A stretch of DNA of 64,000 nucleotides from Sphingomonas sp. Lineage in GTDB: Bacteria > Pseudomonadota > Alphaproteobacteria > Sphingomonadales > Sphingomonadaceae. The notes under the pieces were generated by a model. That model made no database searches. It had not been told where the DNA came from and was given only the letters and a program-made list of their open reading frames with translations. Position 1 is the first letter of the stretch. Every line of letters begins with the position of its first letter. This document shows, one piece after another, positions 1 to 8,200 of this stretch. Where the stretch lies: positions 1 to 64,000 of the forward strand of contig NZ_JAIESM010000041.1 in NCBI RefSeq assembly GCF_019746015.1, in the 5' to 3' direction. Both the position numbers and the translations under genes were made by a program.

Positions 1-867
1 GGCGAGCATAGCCAGAATGAGCGCAACGCCGCGTTGCAGGCGCTGCGCGACGGGCGCGCGCGGGTGTGCGTGGCGACCGATGTCGCCGCGCGCGGCATCG
101 ACCTGCCGGGGCTGACTTTGGTCATCCATGTCGAGCTGCCGCGCGATGCCGAGGCGCTGCAGCACCGCTCGGGGCGCACCGGGCGCGCGGGGCAGAAGGG
201 CACTGCCGTGCTGATCGTGCCCTATCCGCGCCGCCGCGCGATCGAACGGCTGCTGAAATCGGCGCGGATCGATGCCGACTGGACACCGCCACCGGGGCCG
301 GAGGAAATTCTGGCCAGCGACCGGGCGCGGCTGCTGGAGGCGCTGCTGACGCCCGCCGAGCTGGACGAGGAAGATCGCGCACTGGGGGCAGAGCTGCTGG
401 CCCAGCGCCCGCCTGAGGACATTGCGGCGATGCTGGTGCGCGCGCACCGGGCCGCGCTGCCGACCCCCGAAGAACTGGTGGAGCGCGGGCCGCTACGCGA
501 TGAGGGGCGGCCTGAGGGCAATCGCCGTGCGGGATTTGACGATGTCGTCTGGTTCCGGCTCGACATCGGCCGGCGGCAAAATGCCGATCCGCGCTGGATC
601 CTGCCGCTGCTGTGCCGGCGCGGCCACATCACCAAGCAGGAGGTGGGCGCGATCCGAATTGGCCCCAACGACACCTATTTCCAGATTCCGCGCGCGCTGG
701 CGGGCAAGTTCCAGGCCGCGCTGAAGCGCAGCACCAGCGACGATGGCGGGGTGATCGAACCAGCGCCCCAGGGGCCGGCGGCAACCCCGCGACACCCGCG
801 CCCCAGCACGGCCCCGGCGCATGCCCGGCCGCGCAAACCCGTCGGCAACCGGGGCCCGCGCCGCTAG
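1..867 (+). CDS. DEAD/DEAH-box RNA helicase, C-terminal part (5' end outside window)
   Basis: The reading frame is open from base 1, so the N-terminal RecA-like domain lies upstream of the window. What remains is the second helicase domain with the VATDVAARGIDLPGL motif and the HRSGRTGRAGQ motif VI, typical of ATP-dependent DEAD-box RNA helicases. A C-terminal stretch around codons 175-240 (GHITKQEVGAIRIGPNDTYF) matches the small RRM-like DbpA RNA-binding domain, which points to the DeaD/DbpA group acting in ribosome assembly or RNA decay. The tail is rich in Pro, Ala and Arg and probably disordered. A GC-rich hairpin follows the stop codon. The family is clear; the exact subgroup (DbpA, CsdA or RhlE-like) is not. 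Confidence 0.9.
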   Translation, partial: GEHSQNERNAALQALRDGRARVCVATDVAARGIDLPGLTLVIHVELPRDAEALQHRSGRTGRAGQKGTAVLIVPYPRRRAIERLLKSARIDADWTPPPGPEEILASDRARLLEALLTPAELDEEDRALGAELLAQRPPEDIAAMLVRAHRAALPTPEELVERGPLRDEGRPEGNRRAGFDDVVWFRLDIGRRQNADPRWILPLLCRRGHITKQEVGAIRIGPNDTYFQIPRALAGKFQAALKRSTSDDGGVIEPAPQGPAATPRHPRPSTAPAHARPRKPVGNRGPRR

Positions 868-896
868 GGGTGATTGGTTCTGCTTTAAGCGGCAAC

Positions 897-957
897 GGCC
901 CGCTTCCCGGGTGAGGGAGCGGGCCGGCAACGTGATTATTTCAGCCTAACTGAAACC
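897..957. repeat. GC hairpin plus TTTCAG palindrome (terminator-like small repeat)
   Basis: GGCCCGCT (897-904) pairs perfectly with AGCGGGCC (918-925), and a short TTTCAG...CTGAAA palindrome follows at about 940-956. It lies 30 bases after the helicase stop and probably ends that transcript. The same two modules recur at 35814-35935, so this is a dispersed element and not only a local terminator. No T-tract follows the GC stem. Confidence 0.6.
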
Positions 958-1039
958 AGGCCGAAATGGTCTTGCACCCCCGCCGGAACGCAACCGGGCG
1001 AGGGTGCAAGTAGTGCAAGGTGGGTCTAGCCGACCACCC

Positions 1040-1774
1040 TCAGATTTTTGCCGCCGACAGGATCGGCCCGCCCTTGCCGTTCTGCACCAGGATGGCGGTC
1101 TGCAGCCCGGCGGGTGCTGCCGGCAGGCTGTACTGCGCGGCCTTGCCCGACCAGCTGCCGATCTGGACCAGCTGCTTCACGATGTTGCGGTGGGGAATGT
1201 TGACGCCTTCATTCTCGCCGGCCTTCACCGCGACGTTCAGCGTGCGCGGGTCATAGCGCACGGCCCAGACGATGGCGTGCGCGGCCTTGCCGGCGCCGAT
1301 GGCGACACCGCTGCCCTGTGCGGCGATGCTGGGGCCGTCCTTCACCACGTTGCGGGCGATGGCGGCGTTCAACTCGCTTTCATGGCTGCCGAGCACGGCA
1401 TCACGGCCGTTTACGATCACCTGAGGCGTGGCCACCTGCGGCCGGCCGGCGGTGCGGGCATAATCCCATTGGCGCGCGGTATAGGCGGGATCGGCGAAAA
1501 TGTCCTTCCAGCCCAGATCGTCCCAATAGGTGACCGCGAAGGACAGCGGGATCACGTCACGCCGGTCGGCCAGACGGTTCACCACCCGGTCGGCGGGCGG
1601 GCAGCTGGAGCAGCCCTGGCTCTGGTAAAGCTCGACCACGACCGGATGGGCCGGGTCACCCGTCTGGGCGACGGGGGCGCTGCGGGCGCCGGGCTGGTTG
1701 CTGGCAGGGGTCGCGACGGCGCCCGAACAGGCGGCCAGCGCAAGCGCGGGCAGGGTGGCAAGCAGGATGCGCAT
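1040..1774 (-). CDS. DUF1223 family thioredoxin-fold lipoprotein
   Basis: A 244-residue protein with a lipoprotein signal peptide (LPALALAAC lipobox, Cys15). The core begins with VVVELYQSQGCSSCPPADR, which carries the CSSC pair diagnostic of DUF1223, a thioredoxin-like family of unknown role in the periplasm. The start is supported by GGAG eight bases upstream of ATG. An exact GTAACC-N16-CGAA promoter lies 57-82 bases upstream (1831-1856). The same motif precedes the neighbouring sigma factor, so the gene is inferred to belong to that sigma factor's regulon. A redox or metal-stress role would fit the CxxC motif but is not shown. Confidence 0.85.
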   Translation of the reverse strand: MRILLATLPALALAACSGAVATPASNQPGARSAPVAQTGDPAHPVVVELYQSQGCSSCPPADRVVNRLADRRDVIPLSFAVTYWDDLGWKDIFADPAYTARQWDYARTAGRPQVATPQVIVNGRDAVLGSHESELNAAIARNVVKDGPSIAAQGSGVAIGAGKAAHAIVWAVRYDPRTLNVAVKAGENEGVNIPHRNIVKQLVQIGSWSGKAAQYSLPAAPAGLQTAILVQNGKGGPILSAAKI

Positions 1775-1830
1775 GGGGGCACTCCATTGGTTGGTGCAGG
1801 GGTTGCGGCATCAGCGCCGCACATCCCTCA

Positions 1831-1856
1831 TTCGCAACCACGCGACGGCGGGTTAC
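1831..1856 (-). promoter_or_regulatory. Predicted sigma-F-type promoter of the DUF1223 gene
   Basis: On the minus strand GTAACC (1856-1851) is followed by exactly 16 bases and then CGAA (1834-1831). This equals, as I recall it, the Caulobacter sigma-F consensus GTAACC-N16-CGAA. The -10 element lies 56 bases upstream of the DUF1223 start. The same motif with the same spacing occurs upstream of the sigma gene at 3073-3098. Confidence 0.75.
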
Positions 1857-1881
1857 GCCGCTGTTGATTGCGCTTTGCCAA

Positions 1882-2517
1882 TCACCAGCGCAGCAGCCGC
1901 GGCCCCACCAGTGCACCTGCCAGCATGGCCAGGCCAATGCCCAGCGAATACCAGGTCAGCGTGAAGATCGCGGTATGCTCGTCGCAGCTCAGCCCATAGA
2001 GCGTGGCCGCCGCCGCCCCCGCCGCCAGCCCGAGTGCGGCGCCCGTCACTCGCAGTCGCACCGGCGCCAGCGCGCGGAACGACCATAGCAGCCCGGCCAG
2101 GATCGGTATCGACAACAAACCCACCGTCACCGGGCAGGTCATTGCCGAATGGCCCATCATCATGTTTTCCCACTGGCTGACCGGGGTGGTGGCCAGTTCA
2201 TAGCCGGCGCCCGCTGCCATCAGCGCAACCGGCACCACCGCAAACCACAGCGCGCGCGGTGCCCGGTCCGGCCGCGCCGCCTGCACCATGGCCGCCACGC
2301 CGACCAATGCGAGCGTGATCGTGTAGCTCCATTTCATCAGGAACGACCGGGTCATCATCGCGCTCGACATGTCGGGGCGCAGGCCGATGATCAGCACCGC
2401 CACCGCTGTGATCGCTGCACCCATGGCGAGCCCGGTCAGGATGCGCATTTCGACGGCATGGCGCCTGACCGGCCGGGTGTCATCGGCAAGTGCTGCAATC
2501 AGGTCGTCGGTACGCAT
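1882..2517 (-). CDS. nrsF: NrsF (DUF1109) family anti-sigma membrane protein
   Basis: A 211-residue polytopic membrane protein with about six hydrophobic segments and a short N-terminal cytoplasmic stretch (MRTDDLIAALADDTRPV) characteristic of DUF1109, the family of NrsF, negative regulator of sigma F in Caulobacter. It starts one base after the sigma gene stop, so the two are co-transcribed and probably translationally coupled. The family holds its cognate ECF sigma factor at the inner membrane until a signal, heavy metals in Caulobacter, releases it. Cysteines are visible at about residue 128 (SAMTCPVT) and near residue 177 (LSCDEH); conserved cysteines are reported as important in NrsF. 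The signal in this organism is unknown. Confidence 0.88.
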   Translation of the reverse strand: MRTDDLIAALADDTRPVRRHAVEMRILTGLAMGAAITAVAVLIIGLRPDMSSAMMTRSFLMKWSYTITLALVGVAAMVQAARPDRAPRALWFAVVPVALMAAGAGYELATTPVSQWENMMMGHSAMTCPVTVGLLSIPILAGLLWSFRALAPVRLRVTGAALGLAAGAAAATLYGLSCDEHTAIFTLTWYSLGIGLAMLAGALVGPRLLRW

Positions 2518-2518
2518 G

Positions 2519-3073
2519 TTACTTGCCCTTCAGCCGTGCAGCGAGTGCCTTCAGCCCGCGATGCACGGAAATCTTCACATCGGACTCGCCGATGCCTTGG
2601 GCGCTGGCGGCCTCTGCAACGCTCAGTCCCTCGATCCGGGTGTGGCGAATGGCATCGGCCTGCTTTGCCGAAAGGCCACCCAGCAGCGCCTCCAGATCAA
2701 GCCTGGCCGATGCCGCTTCGTGCCCGTCCTCGGCAATCAGCACGGCTTCGAGCTCGTCGAACGGCACCGTCTGGCGGCGTCTGCGGAAATGGTCGATCAG
2801 CTTGTAGCGTGCCACGGCATAGGCCCAAGGCGCGAACGGACGGGTGCGATCATAGGTCGCGCGGCGCGTGTGAATCGCGATCAGCGTTTCCTGCACCAGA
2901 TCCTCCACGTCATCCCCTGCACCGGCCAGCCGCCGCGCAAAAAACGATCGCAGCAGCGGCGCCAGCGCGGACAGAAGGCGGTTCTGGGCGGTTGCGTCAC
3001 CGTCCAGCCCACGCACCATCCAGTCTTTCAACTGGTCGTCCCGCGCTTGGCGCTGCGGCTCCGATACTGCCAT
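2519..3073 (-). CDS. sigF: ECF sigma factor of the SigF/NrsF type
   Basis: A 184-residue sigma-70 family protein. Region 2 is seen in DDVEDLVQETLIAIHTRR and AYAVARYKLIDHFRRRR. Region 4 follows (LSAKQADAIRHTRIEGLSVAEAA, then a helix-turn-helix). Pairing with the downstream NrsF gene places it in the SigF group. The ATG at 3073 gives the longest frame, but the -10 element of the predicted autoregulatory promoter (CGAA, 3076-3073) overlaps that ATG. A transcript from it would start inside the frame, so translation from that promoter should begin at TTG codon 15 (3031) or ATG codon 19 (3019). Either still leaves region 2 intact. A second upstream promoter would be needed for the long form. Confidence 0.85.
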   Translation of the reverse strand: MAVSEPQRQARDDQLKDWMVRGLDGDATAQNRLLSALAPLLRSFFARRLAGAGDDVEDLVQETLIAIHTRRATYDRTRPFAPWAYAVARYKLIDHFRRRRQTVPFDELEAVLIAEDGHEAASARLDLEALLGGLSAKQADAIRHTRIEGLSVAEAASAQGIGESDVKISVHRGLKALAARLKGK

Positions 3074-3098
3074 TCGGATTCCCTGTGCTGCCGGTTAC
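3073..3098 (-). promoter_or_regulatory. Predicted autoregulatory sigma-F-type promoter of sigF-nrsF
   Basis: On the minus strand GTAACC (3098-3093) is separated by exactly 16 bases from CGAA (3076-3073), identical in sequence and spacing to the element before the DUF1223 gene. The last A of CGAA is the A of the apparent sigF ATG, which makes that start codon doubtful for the transcript made from this promoter. Confidence 0.75.
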
Positions 3099-3231
3099 AC
3101 CGCTCGGACCCCGGGGCCTGTCTAGTCCAGCATCGCCCAATCGGTAAAGCCTGTGGGGGGCCGCGCTTTGCCAAGGATTGTTGCGACGGCCGGGCCTCGC
3201 TATCCCGGGGTCAAGCAATCAGGAGAGGATC

Positions 3232-4428
3232 ATGCGCGAAGCCGCCATTGTCAGCACCGCCCGCACCGCCATTGGCAAGGCCTATCGCGGCGCCTTCAAC
3301 GCGACCGAGGCGCCGGTGCTGGCCGCGCATGTGATGAACGCGGCGACCGAGCGGGCCGGCATCGATCCCGCCCGTATCGACGAGCTGTTCTGGGGCGTGG
3401 GCAATCAATGGGGAACGCAAGGCGGCAATGCCGGGCGGATGGGGGTGTTCGCCGCCGGCCTGCCGCTCAGCGTCCCCGCCTTCACGCTGGATCGCAAGTG
3501 CGGCTCGGGGTTGACGGCGGTGGCGCTCGCGGCGCGCTCGATCATGTGCAACGAGATCGACGTGGCGCTGGCCGGCGGCATGGAATCGATCAGCTTCACC
3601 GTCACCAAGGATGCGCCGCGCTATCTGAACCGCTCGGTCACTGATCGGGTGCCGGCGGCCTATGTGCCGATGATCGAAACCGCCGAAATCGTGGCCGAGC
3701 GCTATGGCATCACTCGCGAGGCGCAGGACCATTATGGCGCGCAGAGCCAGCAGCGCGCGGCGCGCGGGCTGGAAACGGGCGCCTTTGCCGAGGAGATCGT
3801 GCCGATCACCGTCGACCGCGCGATCATCGATAAGGAAGGCAACAAGGTCGGCACCGAGACGGTGACGGTGGCGCAGGACGAGGGCATTCGCCCCGGCACC
3901 AGCTATGAAGCGCTTGCCGGCCTGAAGACGGTGTGGCCCGGCGGGCAATTCTCCGGCCCCGGCCGCCACATCACCGCCGGCAATGCCAGCCAGTTGTCGG
4001 ATGGTGCGGCGTGCCAGCTGCTGATGGACCGCAAGATGGCCGAAGCCGAGGGGCGCGAGATACTGGGCATTTATCGCGGGTTTCAGTCCGCCGGCTGCGC
4101 GCCCGACGAGATGGGCATCGGCCCCGTCTTCGCCATCCCCAAGTTGCTGGCGCGCGCGGGGCTTTCGGTTGCCGATATCGGGCTGTGGGAACTGAACGAG
4201 GCCTTTGCCTCGCAATGCCTGTATTGCCGCGACCATCTGGGCATCGATCCCGAAAAATATAACGTCAACGGCGGTGCCATCGCGATCGGCCATCCGTTCG
4301 GGATGACCGGCAGCCGCCTGGTCGGCCACGCGCTGATCGAGGGGCGCAAGCGCGGGGTGCGCTGGGTGGTCGTCTCGATGTGCACAGCGGGCGGCATGGG
4401 CGCGGCCGGGCTGTTCGAAATCGTCTGA
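3232..4428 (+). CDS. Acetyl-CoA C-acyltransferase (thiolase)
   Basis: A 398-residue thiolase of full family length. The nucleophile is Cys90 in RKCGSGL, followed by His354 in AIAIGHPFGMTG and the proton-shuttle Cys384 in VSMCTAGGMG. It cleaves 3-ketoacyl-CoA to acetyl-CoA and a shortened acyl-CoA, or runs the reverse condensation. Start chosen at ATG 3232 because AGGAGAGG lies just upstream and the product begins with the usual REAAIVSTARTAIGK; an upstream ATG at 3178 would add residues with no family match. It stands alone, divergent from sigF. Substrate range (beta-oxidation or acetoacetyl-CoA) cannot be told from sequence. Confidence 0.93.
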   Translation: MREAAIVSTARTAIGKAYRGAFNATEAPVLAAHVMNAATERAGIDPARIDELFWGVGNQWGTQGGNAGRMGVFAAGLPLSVPAFTLDRKCGSGLTAVALAARSIMCNEIDVALAGGMESISFTVTKDAPRYLNRSVTDRVPAAYVPMIETAEIVAERYGITREAQDHYGAQSQQRAARGLETGAFAEEIVPITVDRAIIDKEGNKVGTETVTVAQDEGIRPGTSYEALAGLKTVWPGGQFSGPGRHITAGNASQLSDGAACQLLMDRKMAEAEGREILGIYRGFQSAGCAPDEMGIGPVFAIPKLLARAGLSVADIGLWELNEAFASQCLYCRDHLGIDPEKYNVNGGAIAIGHPFGMTGSRLVGHALIEGRKRGVRWVVVSMCTAGGMGAAGLFEIV

Positions 4429-4472
4429 GGCGCCCGCTTCCCCGCGCCAGCCGACCCGGCTAAGCGCGGCTG

Positions 4473-5231
4473 ATGCCGGCCTCTCATCAGCCTGGAAACG
4501 AAGCGCCGGGCTGGTGGCGGCGGCGCGGCGCGGGGCTGCTGCTGGCGCTTGCGGTCGAGGCGCTGATCCTGCTGGCGCTGCTGAAGCTGGCCTGGCCCGA
4601 CATCCCGCGCTTTGCCGGGCGCGCCGAAAAGACCTTCGAGCTGATCAACCCCAGCGAGGACCGGTCGGAGAAGCAGGCCGAAGCAACCAAGCAGCCCGAA
4701 CAGGCCGAGCGCCGCGCTGCCCAGCCGCCGGCTGCGGCGCGCACCCCGCCGCCACCGCCCGAGACGACGCCATCGCCGACGCGGCTTGAGGACATTCCCG
4801 GCTTCATCAAGCTGAGCCGCGAGGAGTATCGCGCAAGCGACATCGGCAAGATGAAATCGGCCGACCCGCCGGCCGCACTGGCCGATGCCGGCGGCGGCGC
4901 GAGCGGCGACAGCGTGCCGGTGGGCAATGCTCCCAATGGCGAGCCGCTCTATCAGGCCGAATGGTTCCGCGAGCCCCGCCAGGCCGAACTGTCGCCCTAT
5001 CTCGCCAAGGCGCGGACGATGCCCGGCGGCTGGGGGCTGATCGCCTGCCAGACGGCGCCGCGCAACCGCGTGGAAAACTGCCAGATACTGGGCGAGGCGC
5101 CGGCCGGGTCGCGCATGGGCTATCAGGTGCGCGAGGCCGCGTGGCAGTTCCAGGTGCGGCCCCCGCGCAAGGGCGGCAAGCCGCTGATCGGCGCCTGGGT
5201 GCGGATCCTGATCAGCTTGCGTGACGGGTGA
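4473..5231 (+). CDS. TonB-like protein with Pro-rich periplasmic linker
   Basis: A 252-residue protein with one N-terminal transmembrane helix (about residues 19-41, GLLLALAVEALILLALLKLA), then a charged and Pro/Ala-rich stretch (about 60-105) typical of a TonB periplasmic spacer. The C-terminal ~80 residues (VENCQILGEAPAG, then AAWQFQVRPPRKGGKPLIG) resemble the TonB C-terminal fold, in which a divergent repeat precedes W+F+P and G+P motifs. This suggests an energy-transducer-like or accessory protein of the cell envelope. There is no ExbB or ExbD next to it, and the gene is bounded by a thiolase and a convergent hydrolase. Whether it really transduces energy is uncertain. Confidence 0.6.
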   Translation: MPASHQPGNEAPGWWRRRGAGLLLALAVEALILLALLKLAWPDIPRFAGRAEKTFELINPSEDRSEKQAEATKQPEQAERRAAQPPAAARTPPPPPETTPSPTRLEDIPGFIKLSREEYRASDIGKMKSADPPAALADAGGGASGDSVPVGNAPNGEPLYQAEWFREPRQAELSPYLAKARTMPGGWGLIACQTAPRNRVENCQILGEAPAGSRMGYQVREAAWQFQVRPPRKGGKPLIGAWVRILISLRDG

Positions 5232-5261
5232 AGCGGCGCCGCCTCAACGAACCAAAAACCC

Positions 5262-6467
5262 CTACTCCACCAGCCGTGTCTTGATGACCGGGTGGCTTTC
5301 CAGCGTGCGGTGGACCGGGCATTTGTCCGCAATCACCAGCAGCCGCGCGCGCTGCGCCTCGGTCAGCGCGCCGGTCAGCGTGATGTCGCGGCTCAGCACC
5401 TCGATCTTCGGCCGCCCCTCGCCGGGTTCGGCGCAATCGGCCGAATGGCAGCGCTGGTGGTCAAGCGTGACCGAGATCTGTTCCAGCGGAATCCCCTCGC
5501 GGTCGGCGACCAGCTTCACCGTCATCGCGGTGCAGGTGCCCAGCGCCGACAGCAGCAGGTCATAGGGGGTCGGCCCCAGATTGGCCCCGCCGACGGCCAG
5601 GGGTTCGTCGCCCAGAAAGCTGTGGCCCGACGAATCGACGATCACGGTGAACTTCGCGTCGGTGGAGGTGACGCGCACATGCCCCTCGTCGGGCAGGTCG
5701 ACGGTGTCGGCCGGCGGCAGGAACGGCTCCACCCAGGCGGCGATGATCGCAGCGGCATAGCCCGCCGGGCCGGCCTGCGTCATCAGATGGTCCGCCCCGT
5801 CGAGCGAGACAAAGCTCTTGGGGTGTTTGGCAGCGGTGAAGATCGCGGCGGCATTTTCGATGCCCACGGTCGCGTCGGTCGGCGCGTGCAGCACCAGCAG
5901 CGCGCGCTTCAGCCGGGCGAGCCGGGCGGCCTGGTCCTGCCCCTCCACCGCGTCGAGGAAGGCGCTGCTGACGGTGAAGGGGCGCCCGCCAATGGCAATC
6001 TCTGCCAGGCCCTGTGCCCGCACCTGCTCGACACCGTCCCCCAGCTGGTGGAGGACATGCGCCGGATCGAACGGCGCGCCGATCGTCACCACGCCGCGCA
6101 CCTCTGGGATATGTTCAGCCGCCGCGATCACTGCCGCGCCGCCCAGCGAATGGCCGATCAGGATCGACGGCGCGCCGATATCGCCGCGCAGAAAATCGGC
6201 GGCTGCCACCAGATCGCCGACATTGGCGGCGAAATGGCTGTCGGCAAACGCGCCTTCGGATTTGCCAAGGCCGGTAAAGTCGAACGCCAGCGTGGCGATG
6301 CCGCGTTCGGCCAGCGCCAGGCCGATCCGCCGCGCGCCATGGCTCTGGATCGTGCAGGTGAAGCAATGCGCGAACAGCGCCACCGCGCGCACCCGCCCGG
6401 GCGGCAGCTCCAGCCGGCCATGAAGCCGGGTGCCGGCGGCGTTGGTGAAGCTGACGTCGCGCCGCAT
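5262..6467 (-). CDS. Alpha/beta hydrolase fused to OsmC-family domain
   Basis: A 401-residue two-domain protein. Residues ~1-255 are a serine hydrolase of the alpha/beta fold with the nucleophile elbow GHSLGGAAV and late DGADHLM containing the catalytic His. Residues ~260-401 are an OsmC/YhfA-type domain with Cys in LGTCTAMTVKL and a second Cys in ADKCPVHRTL, the pair used by OsmC peroxidases against organic hydroperoxides. This fusion is a recognised family architecture. AAGGAAC lies directly upstream of the ATG. The natural ester substrate is unknown. The gene is divergent from the SDR gene at 6532. Confidence 0.9.
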   Translation of the reverse strand: MRRDVSFTNAAGTRLHGRLELPPGRVRAVALFAHCFTCTIQSHGARRIGLALAERGIATLAFDFTGLGKSEGAFADSHFAANVGDLVAAADFLRGDIGAPSILIGHSLGGAAVIAAAEHIPEVRGVVTIGAPFDPAHVLHQLGDGVEQVRAQGLAEIAIGGRPFTVSSAFLDAVEGQDQAARLARLKRALLVLHAPTDATVGIENAAAIFTAAKHPKSFVSLDGADHLMTQAGPAGYAAAIIAAWVEPFLPPADTVDLPDEGHVRVTSTDAKFTVIVDSSGHSFLGDEPLAVGGANLGPTPYDLLLSALGTCTAMTVKLVADREGIPLEQISVTLDHQRCHSADCAEPGEGRPKIEVLSRDITLTGALTEAQRARLLVIADKCPVHRTLESHPVIKTRLVE

Positions 6468-6531
6468 GGCTTGTTCCTTCGTAAATCGCTAAACCATCAA
6501 AAGCTTATGGCAGCGGCGAAAGGGCGGCAAG

Positions 6532-7311
6532 ATGGCGGGCACGGCATTGGTGACGGGCGCGTCGGCGGGGCTGGGCGAGCGCTTCGCCCGGGCGCTGGCA
6601 AAGGACGGGCACGACCTGATCCTGGTCGCCCGGCGGCGTGACCGGCTGGACGCACTCGCCGCCGAAATCAGCGCGCAGCAAGGGCGGCAGGTGCATGTCT
6701 TCGCGGCCGATCTTGCCGCGCCCGGCGCAGTCGACGCGCTGATGGCGGCAATCGCGGCGGCCGGCCTGCCGGTCAACACGCTCATCAACAATGCCGGGTT
6801 CGGCCTGCGCGGCGGTTTCACCCAGCTCGACCGCGCCCGCCAGCTGGAAATGATCGACCTCAACTGCCGGGTGCTGGTGGAGCTGTGCCACGCCGTGCTG
6901 CCCGGCATGGTGCAGATGCGCGCCGGCGGCATCCTCAACATCGCGTCGACTGCCGCGTTTCAGCCGGGGCCGTGGATGGCGGTCTATTATGCCAGCAAGG
7001 CATTCGTGCTGAGTTTTTCCGAAGCGCTGCATGAGGAAGTGAAGGGGCAGGGGGTGCGCGTTGCCTGCCTGTGCCCGGGCGCCACCCGCACCGAATTTGC
7101 CGATGTTTCCGACATGGCCAGTTCGCGGCTGTTCAAGATGTTCGCCGGCGACGCCGACGCGGTGGTGCGCGACGGCCTTTCGGCGCTGGCCGGCAATCGC
7201 GCGGTCAAGGTGTCGGGGCTGGTCAATCAGTCGATGGCGGCGTCGGTGCGCTTCACGCCGCGCCCGCTGGCACGCTGGCTGGCGGGCGCGCTGCAAAAGC
7301 CCGATTCATAA
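6532..7311 (+). CDS. Short-chain dehydrogenase/reductase (SDR)
   Basis: A 259-residue classical SDR. The N-terminal nucleotide-binding motif is TGASAGLG, followed by the NNAGFG structural motif, the catalytic Ser region (NIASTAAF) and the YYASK catalytic Tyr/Lys pair. Length and motif order match NAD(P)-dependent oxidoreductases that act on acyl chains or small carbonyls (DltE/YqjQ-like group). It is monocistronic and divergent from the hydrolase/OsmC gene. The substrate cannot be inferred. Confidence 0.9.
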   Translation: MAGTALVTGASAGLGERFARALAKDGHDLILVARRRDRLDALAAEISAQQGRQVHVFAADLAAPGAVDALMAAIAAAGLPVNTLINNAGFGLRGGFTQLDRARQLEMIDLNCRVLVELCHAVLPGMVQMRAGGILNIASTAAFQPGPWMAVYYASKAFVLSFSEALHEEVKGQGVRVACLCPGATRTEFADVSDMASSRLFKMFAGDADAVVRDGLSALAGNRAVKVSGLVNQSMAASVRFTPRPLARWLAGALQKPDS

Positions 7312-7322
7312 GGGGAGTACGC

Positions 7323-8147
7323 TCAGGCCGCGCAGCGCAGCCACAGCGCGGTCGCATCGTCGGAGGTCTTGAACCGCGGATAGCGCACGCAGTCGGCATC
7401 TTCGGCCTCGATCGCGCGCAGCCGGTGGCCGATGCCGGCCAGCCCTTCCCGGTGCAGCGCCGCCATCAGCGTGGCGGCGTCGATCGCGTCGAACTGGTCG
7501 ATCAGCGCAGCGAAGCCGTCGGTCATCAGCAGCAGCTCGTCGCCATAGCCGCACGGCACGGTGCCGGTGCCCAGTCCGGCGACCCCGGCCAGATCGACGC
7601 TCAGCACCCGCCGACCAGGCTGCGCGCGCGTCGCCCGAAGGGAGGCGATGATCGGCGCCGGCCGGCTTTTCAGGCCCAGGCCATGTTCGGTGAGGCTGGC
7701 GGCGTGCGCCGCCTCATCCGCCTTGCCCTGTGCCAGCGGGCCGACCCGTTCGACGACATCGCCGCGCTTCACCAGCGCCGTGCAATCGCCGGCCCAGGCG
7801 AAATCGACGCGCCCCTCGCTGGCGCGCGCGGCCAGGAAAGAGGCACTGGGCAGCTCCCAGTCACCCAGCGGCGCGCGCGTGCGCACCGCCTCGAACCGGC
7901 GGGCGATCCGCGCGAACAGCCCCTTGCAGACCGCCTCCAGCCCGGCATCGCCGGCGGCGGCGAGCGCGGCATTGGCCTCCTGCGCGATCCAGGCCGCGCC
8001 GCCGCGCGTGCCGACCAGCCCGGGTTCGCCCAGATCGGTCGCGCCGTCGATCACCCAGGCCAGCGCATCGCCCGCGCCGGCGCGGTCGTCATTGGGCGTG
8101 AGCGGATCGCCGCACAGCGAAAGCGATTGCAGGACGTCGAAGCGCAT
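7323..8147 (-). CDS. PP2C-family protein phosphatase
   Basis: A 274-residue protein beginning MRFDVLQSLSL. VIDGATDLGEP corresponds to the metal-binding DGxG region of PP2C phosphatases, DFAWAGDCTALV to the GDS-like motif, and LLLMTDGFAALID to the DG motif. The start at 8147 was chosen because the upstream in-frame sequence is Pro/Arg-rich noise. No Ser/Thr kinase or anti-sigma antagonist gene is adjacent. The gene is divergent from the LuxR-type regulator with about 53 bases between starts, so both may share control. Confidence 0.85.
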   Translation of the reverse strand: MRFDVLQSLSLCGDPLTPNDDRAGAGDALAWVIDGATDLGEPGLVGTRGGAAWIAQEANAALAAAGDAGLEAVCKGLFARIARRFEAVRTRAPLGDWELPSASFLAARASEGRVDFAWAGDCTALVKRGDVVERVGPLAQGKADEAAHAASLTEHGLGLKSRPAPIIASLRATRAQPGRRVLSVDLAGVAGLGTGTVPCGYGDELLLMTDGFAALIDQFDAIDAATLMAALHREGLAGIGHRLRAIEAEDADCVRYPRFKTSDDATALWLRCAA

Positions 8148-8200
8148 GCTGGTGCCGTAGCGCCGGCGTGTTACGGATTGGGGACGGCGGTCTGCAGGGG

